Origin: Flavobacterium branchiarum
Lineage (GTDB): Bacteria; Bacteroidota; Bacteroidia; Flavobacteriales; Flavobacteriaceae
NCBI RefSeq assembly: GCF_030409845.1
Contig: NZ_JAUFQQ010000005.1
Coordinates: 1,860,001 to 1,924,000, forward strand
Direction of reading: 5' to 3'
DNA length: 64,000 nt
Shown: one piece after another, positions 8,403 to 16,049 of the stretch
How the letters are laid out: the number at the start of each line of letters is the position of its first letter
Numbering within the stretch: position 1 is the first letter of the stretch
Program-made: the position numbers and the translations under genes
The notes under the pieces: model-generated
Database searches by the model: none
The model's input: only the letters and a program-made list of their open reading frames with translations
Told to the model about the DNA's origin: nothing

Positions 8403-9605
8403 ATGGCAAAAGGAGTAGCTATAACTGGTATGGGAATAATATCTTCAATCGGAAATTCGGTCGAAGAAAATTATTTTTCATTAATAAATAACAAGGTTGC
8501 AATTACGACTATCGAGAATATTTCGACAATTCATGCCGATCTTATTAAAGTTGGTGAAATAAAGAAAACCAATGCTGAGTTAATCGCTCAATTACAACTC
8601 GACGAAGAAAATAACTTTTCAAGAACTGCTTTACTTGGTGCAATAGCGGCCAAAGAAGCTGTTGCAAATGCGAAAATTACATCAATTAACGAATATAAAA
8701 CAGGATTAATTTCGGCAACTAGTGTTGGTGGAATGGATATGACTGAGAGATATTATTATGATTATTTAGAAAATCCCGAAGTAAGAAAATATATTATTAG
8801 TCATAGTTGTGGAGATGTAGCTCAAAAAATTGCTGACGAAATTGGATTAAAAGGCATGGTAACTACAATAAGTACAGCTTGTTCTTCGGCAGCAAATGCA
8901 ATTATGCTTGGCGCAAGATTAATCAAATCTGGAAAACTAGACCGAGTTATTGTTGGTGGAACCGATGCTTTGGCAAAATTTACGATCAATGGTTTTAAAA
9001 CTTTAATGATCTTATCTGATGGTTATAATAAACCTTTTGATGACGAACGTAAAGGATTAAATCTGGGTGAAGCTGCTGCATTCTTAGTTTTGGAATCTGA
9101 TGAAATTATAAAAAAAGAAAACAAAAATGTACTTGCTCGCGTTTCAGGTTACGGTAACGCTAATGATGCTTTTCATCAAACTGCTTCCTCCGAAAATGGT
9201 GACGGTGCTTACCTTGCTATGAAAAAAGCATTTGATGTTGCTGCTTTAGATCCAAGTAAAATCGATTATATCAATGTTCATGGAACAGCAACTCCTAATA
9301 ATGATTTATCCGAAGGAAGAGCAATTCTTAGAGTTTATAAAGAAAACCCTGTTCCAGATTTTAGTTCTACTAAACCTTTTACAGGTCATACTCTTGCTGC
9401 CGCTGCTGCTATTGAAGCGGTTTATAGTGTCCTTGCAATTCAGAACAATGTTGTTTTTCCAAGTTTAAATTTTGAGACTCCAATGCAGGAGTTTAGTATA
9501 ACACCACAAACAACTTTAAAACATAAAAATATCGAACACGTATTATCAAATTCTTTTGGTTTTGGTGGTAACTGTTCTACACTTATATTTTCTAAAAACG
9601 AATGA
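8403..9605 (+). CDS. Beta-ketoacyl-ACP synthase (FabF-like), catalytic half of a KS/CLF pair
   Basis: This 400-residue FabF-type ketosynthase is complete: STACSSA with Cys160, NVHGTATPNND and FTGHTLAAAAA supply the Cys-His-His residues, and the SFGFGGNCS loop near the C-terminus is typical. The following gene overlaps by 4 bases and encodes a ketosynthase relative without the Cys. The two therefore look like the KS-alpha and chain-length-factor arrangement of type II polyketide synthases. In aryl polyene systems such a pair builds the conjugated chain on an aromatic starter. The 107-base gap before it contains an inverted repeat, so its expression may be adjusted separately from the genes upstream. 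Confidence 0.92.
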   Translation: MAKGVAITGMGIISSIGNSVEENYFSLINNKVAITTIENISTIHADLIKVGEIKKTNAELIAQLQLDEENNFSRTALLGAIAAKEAVANAKITSINEYKTGLISATSVGGMDMTERYYYDYLENPEVRKYIISHSCGDVAQKIADEIGLKGMVTTISTACSSAANAIMLGARLIKSGKLDRVIVGGTDALAKFTINGFKTLMILSDGYNKPFDDERKGLNLGEAAAFLVLESDEIIKKENKNVLARVSGYGNANDAFHQTASSENGDGAYLAMKKAFDVAALDPSKIDYINVHGTATPNNDLSEGRAILRVYKENPVPDFSSTKPFTGHTLAAAAAIEAVYSVLAIQNNVVFPSLNFETPMQEFSITPQTTLKHKNIEHVLSNSFGFGGNCSTLIFSKNE

Positions 9606-10672
9606 GAAAAACATATATAAATGGTACAGGTTGTCTTTCAGCTCAAAAAACATTTGATACTGTTTTTTTGGAAGAAGCTGAATGGAATAATAATGACAAT
9701 GTCTTATTTTTAAAGAAACCTAATTACAAAGATTTTATTTCTCCTATTGCAAGCCGAAGAATGGCTAATGGGATCAAAAACGGAATTGTAGCTTCGGCAT
9801 ATGCCCTAAAAGAAGCAAACATTGACAATATTGATGCTATTATTACAGGAACAGGAATGGGTTGCATTGAAGATTCTGAGAAATTCTTAAAAGCAATCAT
9901 CGATAATAACGAGGAGTTCTTAACCCCTACCGCTTTTATTCAATCAACACACAATACAGTTGGAGCACAGATTGCGCTTACATTACAATGCAAAGGATAT
10001 AATTTTACTTATGTAAATGGCGCTATTTCTTTTGAGTCGGCACTTTTAGATGCCAAAATGCAAATTGATGAAGACGAAGCCAATTCAGTATTAGTGGGTG
10101 GCGTTGATGAAAATGGTGATTATACTATATCTCTTTTTAAATTAGCAGGATATATAAAAGAAAATAGAAATGAACCTTATCACCTTTTAGAAGAAACCAC
10201 AAAAGGATATATCTATGGCGAAGGAGCTTGTTTTTTTGTTCTAGAAAATGAAAAAAAAGACTCAACTTATGCTCAACTTATAGACGTAGAAATTAAAAAC
10301 ATCCTAAAAGAAGATGAAGTTGAAGCTGAGATTAAGAAATTTTTAAAATTAAATAAATTAGAAATTTCAGATATAGACGCTGTTGTTTTGGGTTATAATG
10401 GTGATATCCAATTTGACTCTTATTATAAAAATTTGGCAGATAATGCTTTCGCAAATACGCCACAGGTTTATTACAAACATTTATCTGGAGAATACAATAC
10501 AGTATCTGCTTTTGGATTATGGGTTGGTTCTAAAATCATTAAAACACAAACAATCCCAGAACTTATTAAAGCTAATTCATTACAAAGGCCAGCCTACAAT
10601 ACAATTTTGCTATACAATCAGTTTAACGGAAAAGACCATAGTTTTACATTAATTTCAAATGATAACGCATAA
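9602..10672 (+). CDS. Chain-length-factor-like ketosynthase, active Cys replaced by Ile
   Basis: This 356-residue member of the ketosynthase fold has no condensing nucleophile. The segment that should hold the Cys reads VNGAISFESAL, with Ile142 at the expected place. The C-terminal part also lacks the HGT and GHT histidine motifs in recognisable form. It starts 4 bases before the end of the catalytic FabF-like gene, which is the classical KS-CLF gene order. It probably forms a heterodimer that sets chain length or primes the chain, as in type II polyketide and aryl polyene synthases. It is not a pseudogene, since the frame is intact and the fold motifs at both ends persist. Confidence 0.82.
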   Translation: MRKTYINGTGCLSAQKTFDTVFLEEAEWNNNDNVLFLKKPNYKDFISPIASRRMANGIKNGIVASAYALKEANIDNIDAIITGTGMGCIEDSEKFLKAIIDNNEEFLTPTAFIQSTHNTVGAQIALTLQCKGYNFTYVNGAISFESALLDAKMQIDEDEANSVLVGGVDENGDYTISLFKLAGYIKENRNEPYHLLEETTKGYIYGEGACFFVLENEKKDSTYAQLIDVEIKNILKEDEVEAEIKKFLKLNKLEISDIDAVVLGYNGDIQFDSYYKNLADNAFANTPQVYYKHLSGEYNTVSAFGLWVGSKIIKTQTIPELIKANSLQRPAYNTILLYNQFNGKDHSFTLISNDNA

Positions 10673-11435
10673 AAAAACTTGTTTGTTTTTTATCATCATA
10701 TTGCTTTTATTGCTTCTTACGAAACTTTATATAGCAATCAATTTTTTGTGGTTTATCGCAATTGGAATAATCTGGTTAAGCATTGTAGCAATAAATTCGT
10801 CACGAATAAAATCGAACTATCATGTAAAGGCATATTGTAATAATCCATCATTAACTGAAAATAAAATCGCATTAACTTTTGATGATGGTCCAAGCGAAAT
10901 CACTTTAGAGGTCCTAGATGTCTTAAAAAATTACGATGTAAAAGCAACCTTTTTTTGCATTGGAAAAAACATAGAGAAACATCCAGAAATTATCGAGCGT
11001 ATTTTATCAGAAGGTCATCAAGTTGGAAATCATTCTTACAGTCATTCTCATTTTTTTGATTTATACAATACTAAAAAAATATTTGAAGAACTAAAAAGAA
11101 CAGATCTGCTTCTTGAAAAATTTACTTCAAGAAAAATACAATTCTTCAGGCCTCCGTATGGCGTAACAACCCCATCAATTCGTAGGGCTTTAAAGTTAAG
11201 CGGACATAAAGTAATTGGCTGGAATATTCGATCACTTGATGGAGGCATTAAAGATCAAGAAGTCATTTACAATCGAATTATAAAACGTGTTTCTCCTGGC
11301 GGAATTGTACTTTTGCATGACACGGCTAAACATTCAGTATTAGTCTTGGAACAGTTTTTGCAATTTTTACAGCAAAACAATTATACCGTAATTTCGGTTG
11401 AAAAACTATTGAATCTTAAAGCATATGAAGACTAA
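10659..11435 (+). CDS. Membrane-anchored polysaccharide deacetylase family protein
   Basis: This 258-residue protein starts with two hydrophobic segments (about 8-48) that anchor it in the inner membrane. A NodB-type domain follows, with TFDDGP (Asp75 and Asp76), NHSYSH (His125 and His129, metal ligands), RPPYG and a late LLHD motif, so all five family motifs are present and it should be catalytically active. Family members remove N- or O-acetyl groups from polysaccharides or small glycosides. Its role in pigment formation is unclear, and it could deacylate an envelope acceptor or the pigment itself. It overlaps the CLF gene by 14 bases and the next gene by 11 bases. Confidence 0.88.
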   Translation: MITHKKTCLFFIIILLLLLLTKLYIAINFLWFIAIGIIWLSIVAINSSRIKSNYHVKAYCNNPSLTENKIALTFDDGPSEITLEVLDVLKNYDVKATFFCIGKNIEKHPEIIERILSEGHQVGNHSYSHSHFFDLYNTKKIFEELKRTDLLLEKFTSRKIQFFRPPYGVTTPSIRRALKLSGHKVIGWNIRSLDGGIKDQEVIYNRIIKRVSPGGIVLLHDTAKHSVLVLEQFLQFLQQNNYTVISVEKLLNLKAYED

Positions 11436-12060
11436 AATTTATTTATTCGCAATACTCTTGAATCTGTTTACCTTGAGTTTGTTTGCTCAGGAGCAAAAAA
11501 TGTCTGATACAGAAATTGCTACTTTTAAACAATCGGTTAATCTGGTTTCCAAAAAAATCAAAACATTAAGTACCGATTTTGTACAATACAAGCATTTAGA
11601 CTTCTTATCAAAAGATATTGAAACATCTGGAAAGATGATTTTTAAAGAACCAAGTCTATTACAATGGCAATACAAAAAACCATATAATTATACTATTGTC
11701 TTTAAAAATGGTAAAATTTTAATTAATGACGAAGGCAAGAAAAGTGTTGTAGATATTGGAAATAGCAAAATCTTTGGTCGAATCAATAAACTTATTGTTG
11801 GTAGTGTAAGTGGCGATATGTTTGATGATAAAGAATTTAGCATTAGTTATTTTAAATCAAAAAACCAGAACATTGCAAAATTCATCCCTAAAGATGCAAC
11901 TTTAAAAAAATACATTAAACAAATAGAACTGACTTTCGATAAAGAAGACGCAACTGTTGTTCAAGTAAAATTACTTGAATCATCTGAAGATTATACCCGA
12001 ATTGTACTTAAAAACAAAGTGATAAATGCAAAAATCGACGACTCCGTTTTTACTAATTAA
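11425..12060 (+). CDS. LolA-like outer-membrane lipoprotein carrier protein
   Basis: This 211-residue periplasmic protein has a clear signal peptide (residues 1-21, ending LFAQ). The body matches LolA-type carriers: LSTDFVQYKHLDFLSKDIETSG, then KEPSLLQWQYKKPYNYTIVFKNGK, the half-barrel that binds acyl chains. LolA normally ferries lipoproteins from the LolCDE complex to the outer membrane. A dedicated copy inside aryl polyene and flexirubin clusters suggests transport of a lipidic pigment through the periplasm. It overlaps the deacetylase-family gene by 11 bases and the lipoprotein gene by 35 bases. Confidence 0.85.
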   Translation: MKTKIYLFAILLNLFTLSLFAQEQKMSDTEIATFKQSVNLVSKKIKTLSTDFVQYKHLDFLSKDIETSGKMIFKEPSLLQWQYKKPYNYTIVFKNGKILINDEGKKSVVDIGNSKIFGRINKLIVGSVSGDMFDDKEFSISYFKSKNQNIAKFIPKDATLKKYIKQIELTFDKEDATVVQVKLLESSEDYTRIVLKNKVINAKIDDSVFTN

Positions 12061-12664
12061 TTGCTTTTTAGTTTTTTTTCTGTTTTCTTGTGGTCAAAAA
12101 ATTACAAAAAATTTCACACCAAAACCATTAGAAAAAACATCTTATGAAGCACCGTATTTTTCTAATCCCGAAATTGATTATGTCTATAAAGCAAACATAA
12201 CAGTTTATGGTCATGAATTATCTGGAATATTTATTGCAAAAAAAATAAATGATACTACCCATCGCGTTGTATTTACTACTGAATTTGGTAATAAATTATT
12301 AGACTTTGAAATTTCGGAAACTAACTTTAAAGTTAATTCCATTGTATCTGAATTGGACCGAAAAATACTTATTTCGACCTTGAAAAAGGATTTTCGAATA
12401 CTTCTAAAAAAGAACTATTTGATTAATGAACAATTTGAAAATCAAACAAATACAATCTACCAATCAAAAGATGGTAAACAGTATAATTTTATATTTTTAT
12501 CAAAAGAGAATCAAAAATTAGAAAAACTAGTATATGCTTCGCAAACAAAAGAAAAAATAACTATTAGTTTTAGTTCAGAAAACAATATTTTTGCAGAGAA
12601 AATTGAGATTTTACATCAAAATATAAAGTTAAAAATAGAATTGAATTATTTTAAACCTGAATAA
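12026..12664 (+). CDS. Predicted lipoprotein of the pigment cluster
   Basis: This 212-residue protein has a lipoprotein signal peptide. The hydrophobic stretch ends FLFSC, so Cys22 would be lipidated. The mature part is beta-rich with alternating charged and hydrophobic residues and no membrane helix, and I recognise no catalytic motif. The gene overlaps the LolA-like gene by 35 bases, which suggests that carrier and lipoprotein act together, much as LolA hands cargo to the outer-membrane lipoprotein LolB. A LolB-like acceptor role is therefore a reasonable but unproven idea. Confidence 0.72.
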   Translation: MQKSTTPFLLINCFLVFFLFSCGQKITKNFTPKPLEKTSYEAPYFSNPEIDYVYKANITVYGHELSGIFIAKKINDTTHRVVFTTEFGNKLLDFEISETNFKVNSIVSELDRKILISTLKKDFRILLKKNYLINEQFENQTNTIYQSKDGKQYNFIFLSKENQKLEKLVYASQTKEKITISFSSENNIFAEKIEILHQNIKLKIELNYFKPE

Positions 12665-12696
12665 GGAAATCCAATTATTACCAACAAAAAAATAAA

Positions 12697-13305
12697 ATGA
12701 ATTATAAGCACTTATTATTTTCAATACTTGCCTGTGTAACCATTATTCAAGTACAAGCGCAAGTAACTTTTAAACCCGGTTTAAGAGCAGGTTTGAATTT
12801 TTCAACTTTTACAGAAACACATTCTTCTTATAAAACTGGTTTTTATGTGGGAGGTTTTGGTGAGATAAAATTAGCCAAAAGATACACTTTACAACCCGAA
12901 ATCACCTATACTGAACAAGGTTCAAACAATGTAACTGAAACGTATTATGATTATTTTACTAATACTGAAAAAATAGAACGTAAAGATCTAAAGTTAAATT
13001 ACTTGTCAACTGCTGTAATGAATAAATTTACTTTTGGAAATGGTTTTCAATTACAAGTTGGCCCTACATTAGATTTTGTTTTAAATGATAATTTGAAACG
13101 AAGATTTTCTGATGTCGATTTAGCAATTGTTGCTGGAATTGGATATAAATTACCTTCTGGTTTAACATTAGAAGCTCGTGTTAAAAAGGGTATTATTGAT
13201 GTACTTGACGACAACTATTCTGCAAATAATAATGACAATTTATTTGGCGATTATAATACAAATTTTTTGTTTCAGCTTGGAGCTTCATACTCTTTTGGAA
13301 AATAA
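12697..13305 (+). CDS. Outer-membrane beta-barrel protein (PorT-type fold), first paralog
   Basis: This 202-residue exported protein has a signal peptide (1-21, ending VQAQ) followed by alternating amphipathic strands and ends in SYSFGK. The start of the mature part, TFKPGLRAGLNFST, is the signature of small Bacteroidota outer-membrane beta-barrels. The next gene encodes a paralog with the same layout, 27 bases downstream. Eight strands are likely from length. In the cluster it may be a pore or anchor for the pigment in the outer membrane, but such barrels are abundant in this phylum and have varied roles. Confidence 0.8.
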   Translation: MNYKHLLFSILACVTIIQVQAQVTFKPGLRAGLNFSTFTETHSSYKTGFYVGGFGEIKLAKRYTLQPEITYTEQGSNNVTETYYDYFTNTEKIERKDLKLNYLSTAVMNKFTFGNGFQLQVGPTLDFVLNDNLKRRFSDVDLAIVAGIGYKLPSGLTLEARVKKGIIDVLDDNYSANNNDNLFGDYNTNFLFQLGASYSFGK

Positions 13306-13332
13306 TCCTTTTAATACTATTTTAAATAAATT

Positions 13333-13977
13333 ATGAGTAAAAAAATATCTTTAATTCTCGTTTTCGTTCTTATAACAGTAATAAAAACGCAAGCTCAAGT
13401 CACTTTTAAACCAGGAATACAAGCTGGAATTAACATTTCTAAATTGACTAATTCAAATCTTGGAAACAAAACCGATTTTTATATTGGGGGATTTGGAGCT
13501 TTAAAGTTTTCAAAGTTCTACACACTTCAACCTGAATTAACGTATTCAAGACAAGGAGCCAAAGGAAATGAAAAAATGGGTAGTACCAGTTATTATGACG
13601 CTACAACAAATAATTACATTACAATTTACAATCAAGGCAACGTAGATGTATCTTTGCACTATATTTCGGCTATTACGATTAATAAGCTGAATTTTAATGA
13701 TAACTTTTATGTCGTAGCAGGTCCTTTTTTCGATATACTTGTTGCTGATAGTTTTAAAGTAGAACCAAAAGGAAACGAAAGAAGTTTTACCAAAGGTGGG
13801 GATATCGATTTAGGGATTATTGGAGGATTAGGATACAGCTTGAAAAATGGAGTTTCATTTGAAGCTAGAGTCAAAAAAGGCTTAACAAATTCATATAGCA
13901 ATGATTATTCATATGGAAACGATAATACAAATTTAGTATTCCAATTTGGTGCAACTTATACATTTAAGACAAAATAA
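13333..13977 (+). CDS. Outer-membrane beta-barrel protein, second paralog
   Basis: This 214-residue exported barrel protein has a signal peptide of about 22 residues ending TQAQ, then TFKPGIQAGINISK, nearly the same as in the preceding gene. Both contain GGFG near residue 50 and a YTLQPE(I/L)TY strand, and both end in a strand with F-Q-(L/F)-G-A-(S/T)-Y. The pair thus comes from a tandem duplication with substantial divergence in the loops. The gene ends 11 bases before the hotdog gene at 13989. Specific function is not visible. Confidence 0.8.
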   Translation: MSKKISLILVFVLITVIKTQAQVTFKPGIQAGINISKLTNSNLGNKTDFYIGGFGALKFSKFYTLQPELTYSRQGAKGNEKMGSTSYYDATTNNYITIYNQGNVDVSLHYISAITINKLNFNDNFYVVAGPFFDILVADSFKVEPKGNERSFTKGGDIDLGIIGGLGYSLKNGVSFEARVKKGLTNSYSNDYSYGNDNTNLVFQFGATYTFKTK

Positions 13978-13988
13978 AAAATACAATT

Positions 13989-14360
13989 ATGGTTTTAAAA
14001 GACTTTTATAAAGTACTTTCATTAGAAAACCCAAGTGGTTCAAAATACGAAGCTGTTATCATGGTGAATGACAAACATGATGTTTTCAAAGGTCATTTTC
14101 CAGATAATCCAATAATGCCCGGAGTATGTATGATACAGATTATAAAAGAAATTTCGGAAACAATTACCAAAAGTAGCTTAATGATGCAAACGCTTAGTAA
14201 TGTTAAATTCATGGCTTTAATTAACCCTGAAGTTACTCCTGAATTACGTTTAGAATTGGATATTACCACAACCGAAGATGATTTAATAAAGGTAAAAAAC
14301 ACAACTTATTTTAACGAAACTGTTGCTTTAAAATTAAGTAACGTTTATAAAAAAGCTTAA
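13989..14360 (+). CDS. FabZ-like hotdog protein with catalytic His but Glu replaced by Gln
   Basis: This 123-residue protein is the most FabZ-like hotdog protein in the window. It has the loop FKGHFPDNPIMPGVCM with the catalytic His. The residue that in FabZ is the catalytic Glu of the following helix reads Gln here (MIQIIKEI). The two hotdog proteins at 1444 and 1884 show the reverse pattern, with the Glu kept and the His lost. FabZ active sites are built across a dimer interface with His from one chain and Glu from the other, so this protein may complete an active site with one of them. The gene lies 2 bases before the next one. The dehydratase role is likely, and the partner choice is inference. 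Confidence 0.8.
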   Translation: MVLKDFYKVLSLENPSGSKYEAVIMVNDKHDVFKGHFPDNPIMPGVCMIQIIKEISETITKSSLMMQTLSNVKFMALINPEVTPELRLELDITTTEDDLIKVKNTTYFNETVALKLSNVYKKA

Positions 14361-14362
14361 TT

Positions 14363-14848
14363 ATGAAACTATTTATCTCATTGTTTTTATTAGTGAATTT
14401 AGTAAGTACTCCAGATCTTGCTACAATTAGAAAAATATACCCAACAGCTTCAGATTCTGAAACTAGTGCTAAAAGTTTTACCGCTAAGTTATCAAGCATT
14501 TCTGATACCGACGAAAATATTCTAGTTGCTTATAAAGCTGCTTCTATCCTATTGGATTCTAAGTATGAGAAGAAAATATCTGCAAAGATGAGTCGTTTCA
14601 AAGAAGGGGCGCTATTATTAGAAAGCACTATTGCCAAAGAACCTAAGTCTATAGAAATACGAATGATTCGTTTAAGCATTCAGGAAAATGTTCCTGGAAT
14701 TACAGGTTATAAGAAAAACATCAAAGAAGATAAAAAATTTATTCTAGCACATTATAATGAACAAAATACTGCGCTAAAAGAATACTTAAAAAACTTTATT
14801 CTACAATCTAAAAGTTTCTCTGCTACAGAAAAACAAACGATACAGTAG
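14363..14848 (+). CDS. Small predicted secreted protein, function unknown
   Basis: This 161-residue protein has a short signal peptide (about 1-17, MKLFISLFLLVNLVS) and a helical, lysine-rich mature part. A repeat-like helical pattern (residues 45-120, with AYKAASILLDSKY and GALLLESTIAKEPKSIEIRMIRLSIQ) is reminiscent of a TPR-type solenoid but is too short to call. It starts 2 bases after the hotdog gene and precedes the GT2 gene by 17 bases, so it is part of the operon. Small periplasmic proteins at this position are usual in flexirubin clusters, and no biochemical role can be given. Confidence 0.65.
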   Translation: MKLFISLFLLVNLVSTPDLATIRKIYPTASDSETSAKSFTAKLSSISDTDENILVAYKAASILLDSKYEKKISAKMSRFKEGALLLESTIAKEPKSIEIRMIRLSIQENVPGITGYKKNIKEDKKFILAHYNEQNTALKEYLKNFILQSKSFSATEKQTIQ

Positions 14849-14865
14849 TTAAAGAACACCATAAA

Positions 14866-16047
14866 ATGAAACCTATTTTATCTCAAGAGGAACAACTTAG
14901 TCAAACTAATTTTTGTGTTATTGTACCTACATACAACAACAACAAAACATTAGAAAAAGTTCTTAATTCTATTTTGGTCTACACCAAAGATATTATTGTA
15001 GTCAATGATGGATCAACAGATAAAACAAGTGAAATTTTAGACAGTTTTTCTGAACTTATTCAAATTCATCATCCAAAAAATCAAGGAAAAGGAATTGCAT
15101 TACAAAATGGATTTAACAAAGCAATTGCATTAAATTATGAATATGCGATAACTATTGATTCTGATGGACAACATTACGCTTCGGATATTCCTTCCTTTAT
15201 TAATTTTATTCAAAACGAACCGAATAGTTTACTTATTGGAAGTCGTAATATGACTCAAGAAAATGTGCCTAAAAAAAGTAGTTTTGGAAACAAGTTTTCA
15301 AACTTCTGGTTTTGGTTTGAAACAGGAATTCGTCTTGAAGATACACAATCCGGATTTCGTTTGTACCCATTGCAACTAATTCCTAAAAGATATTACACGC
15401 CAAAATTTGAATTCGAAATTGAGGTAATTGTACGCGCTGCATGGAAAGGAATTCCAGTTAAAAACATTCCAGTTAAAGTTCTTTATGATCCGTTGGAAAG
15501 AGTTTCCCATTTTCGACCGTTCAAAGATTTTACCCGAATTAGTATTTTAAATACAGTCCTGGTTATTATTGCACTTGTCTACATCAAACCAAGAGATTTG
15601 GTTAGAAAAATAAAAAAAAAAGGCCTTAAAAAATTCCTTCTTGAAGATATTCTAGAAAGTGATGAATCTAATTTCAAAAAATCATCTGCAATTGCATTAG
15701 GAGTATTTATTGGAATTTCTCCATTTTGGGGATTTCAAACAGTATTACTTCTTTTCTTTGCCACAGTATTCAAACTCAATAAAGTCATTGCTTTTTTAGC
15801 TTCAAATGTTAGTTTACCTCCTTTAATTCCATTAGTAATATATGGGTCGTTAAAAACAGGAAGCCTTTTTATATCTAGCAATTCCTCTTTGATACAAAAT
15901 GATTCAATGGTACTTTCTGATGTTTCCAACAACATAACACAATATATTGTCGGAAGTCTTATTTTAGCAACCTTAATGGCATCATTACTGGGATTAACGT
16001 CCTATTTGATTTTGACAATATTTAATACAAAAAAAATTAAAAAATAA
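14866..16047 (+). CDS. GT2 glycosyltransferase fused to a DUF2062 membrane domain
   Basis: This is a 393-residue two-part protein. Residues of about 15-235 form a family 2 glycosyltransferase with VPTYNNNKTL, VVNDGSTD and the metal-binding TIDSDGQHY. Residues of about 260-390 form a DUF2062 domain with membrane helices (ALGVFIGISPFWGFQTVLLLF, then SNVSLPPLIPLVIYGSLK). DPM-like GT2 enzymes transfer sugars to lipid carriers. The fused membrane part suggests that the acceptor is in the inner membrane. Such fusions recur in aryl polyene and flexirubin clusters, although the reported pigments are not glycosylated, so the acceptor is an open question. The MMPL fusion gene follows after 2 bases. Confidence 0.87.
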   Translation: MKPILSQEEQLSQTNFCVIVPTYNNNKTLEKVLNSILVYTKDIIVVNDGSTDKTSEILDSFSELIQIHHPKNQGKGIALQNGFNKAIALNYEYAITIDSDGQHYASDIPSFINFIQNEPNSLLIGSRNMTQENVPKKSSFGNKFSNFWFWFETGIRLEDTQSGFRLYPLQLIPKRYYTPKFEFEIEVIVRAAWKGIPVKNIPVKVLYDPLERVSHFRPFKDFTRISILNTVLVIIALVYIKPRDLVRKIKKKGLKKFLLEDILESDESNFKKSSAIALGVFIGISPFWGFQTVLLLFFATVFKLNKVIAFLASNVSLPPLIPLVIYGSLKTGSLFISSNSSLIQNDSMVLSDVSNNITQYIVGSLILATLMASLLGLTSYLILTIFNTKKIKK

Positions 16048-16049
16048 GC

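Noticed and set aside
9274..9468. Small + strand frame inside the FabF-like gene
   Set aside because: It lies in another frame of a strongly supported gene and has a low-complexity Leu-rich translation.
9602..10672. Pseudogene of a ketosynthase
   Set aside because: The frame is intact and the gene overlaps its catalytic partner, as expected for a chain-length factor.
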